A stretch of 64,000 bases of DNA from Desulfocicer vacuolatum DSM 3385 (GTDB taxonomy: Bacteria; Desulfobacterota; Desulfobacteria; Desulfobacterales; Desulfobacteraceae): contig NZ_FWXY01000018.1 in the NCBI RefSeq assembly GCF_900176365.1, positions 57,840 to 121,839 on the forward strand, in the 5' to 3' direction. The notes under the pieces were generated by a model. The model saw nothing but the letters and a program-made list of their open reading frames with translations. It was not told where the DNA came from and did not search any database. Within the stretch, counting starts at the first letter, position 1; every line of letters starts with the position of its first letter. Both the position numbers and the translations under genes were made by a program. This document shows, piece by piece, positions 63,781 through 64,000 of the stretch.

Positions 63781-63871
63781 GGCTGTCACGGGCAGATTCC
63801 ATTCTGACCCGCTTTTGCCCACAACAAAGCTTGAAATACACCCCTGGTTTGCGGAGTATTTCATATAAAAG
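63781..63871 (+). repeat. M1 module with stem-loop
   Basis: GGCTGTCACGGGCAGATTCC to TTTTGCCCACAACAAAGCTT, then GAAATAC...GTATTTCATATAAAA. It ends immediately before the ribosome site of the Lrp-type gene, the same placement as before trkA. Confidence 0.75.
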
Positions 63872-63881
63872 GAGTGCCCAG

Positions 63882-64000
63882 GTGCATACCGGCTTGGATC
63901 AAAAGGATTTTAAAATTATTGAGTTGCTTCAAAAAGACGGCAGGATGCCCAACACTGTGATTGCAAAGGAAGTGGGTATTTCCGAAGCCACGGTGAGAAG
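63882..64000 (+). CDS. Lrp/AsnC-family regulator, N-terminal part, cut by window edge
   Basis: A frame of 39 codons starts at GTG 63882 after AAAAGGAG and runs off the right edge. It reads HTGLDQKDFKIIELLQKDG, then RMPNTVIAKEVGISEATVRR, the winged helix of Lrp/AsnC proteins. Such regulators respond to amino acids and would suit control of the adjacent aminotransferase and aldehyde dehydrogenase genes. Confidence 0.82.
   Translation, partial: MHTGLDQKDFKIIELLQKDGRMPNTVIAKEVGISEATVR

Noticed and set aside
2692..63871. Repeats as a CRISPR array
   Set aside because: Copies are kilobases apart, modular and in both orientations, without regular spacers.

Overview
The window looks like chromosome from an anaerobic, sulfate-reducer-type member of the Desulfobacterota (Desulfobacteraceae-like; genus not fixed by anything seen). 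Clues are corrinoid methyltransferases, electron transfer flavoprotein (ETF) with a membrane Fe-S quinone reductase, many PAS/GAF kinases and a sigma54 activator. There are no rRNA or tRNA genes, no CRISPR array and no recognisable transposase.

The main content is methylamine and quaternary-amine use with pyrrolysine (Pyl). Three methyltransferase genes are split by one in-frame amber codon at the place where archaeal enzymes carry Pyl: mttB (10245-11729, residue 328), mtbB (8842-10248, residue 356) and a second mttB (54374-55846, residue 328). Two further MttB-superfamily genes without amber (11747-13165 and 47094-48548) resemble glycine-betaine-type methyltransferases. A dimethylamine corrinoid protein, a BCCT betaine transporter, a dimethylglycine/sarcosine dehydrogenase-like flavoprotein, EtfAB and an ETF:quinone oxidoreductase complete a plausible route from betaine and methylamines to C1 units and membrane electrons. 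The pyl genes, tRNA-Pyl, the corrinoid activase and the methyl-corrinoid:folate methyltransferase are not seen here. TAG also ends 9 of the 44 intact genes I could check, including the second Pyl mttB, so amber has two meanings in this genome.

Layout. 1-2.3 kb: hypothetical gene cut by the edge, S24 repressor, small membrane protein. 2.7-7.2 kb: saccharopine dehydrogenase and a polar amino acid ABC transporter. 7.8-13.2 kb: mttB2-mttB-mtbB-mtbC operon (minus strand). 13.6-19.2 kb: TrmB-like regulator, second saccharopine dehydrogenase, eukaryote-type lysine-ketoglutarate reductase, AraC regulator, Fe-S protein. 19.8-23.4 kb: Trk potassium uptake. 23.6-28.9 kb: TetM-like GTPase and a GtrA/GtrB/GT39 glycosylation operon. 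29-32.9 kb: two-component system with an SLC13-type transporter. 33.1-34.2 kb: decayed VTT and GT2 genes. 34.6-41 kb: periplasmic protein, RtcB, ThpR, rhodanese, DUF1285-like protein, MutY. 41.2-47 kb: solute-binding protein with hybrid kinase, and a sigma54 activator. 47.1-58.7 kb: betaine/dimethylglycine/Etf/Pyl-MttB block. 59.9-64 kb: CoA-acylating aldehyde dehydrogenase, ferritin-like protein, taurine/beta-alanine-type aminotransferase and the start of an Lrp-type regulator.

Intergenic DNA is full of structured dispersed repeats. The main family has eight copies of an approximately 85-bp hairpin whose stem shows paired base changes between copies, joined to two other modules found alone or together. 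Two other palindromic families and one long nested inverted repeat are also present. Some hairpins lie between genes of the same operon (mtbB/mtbC, mttB/dehydrogenase, BCCT/Fe-S oxidoreductase).
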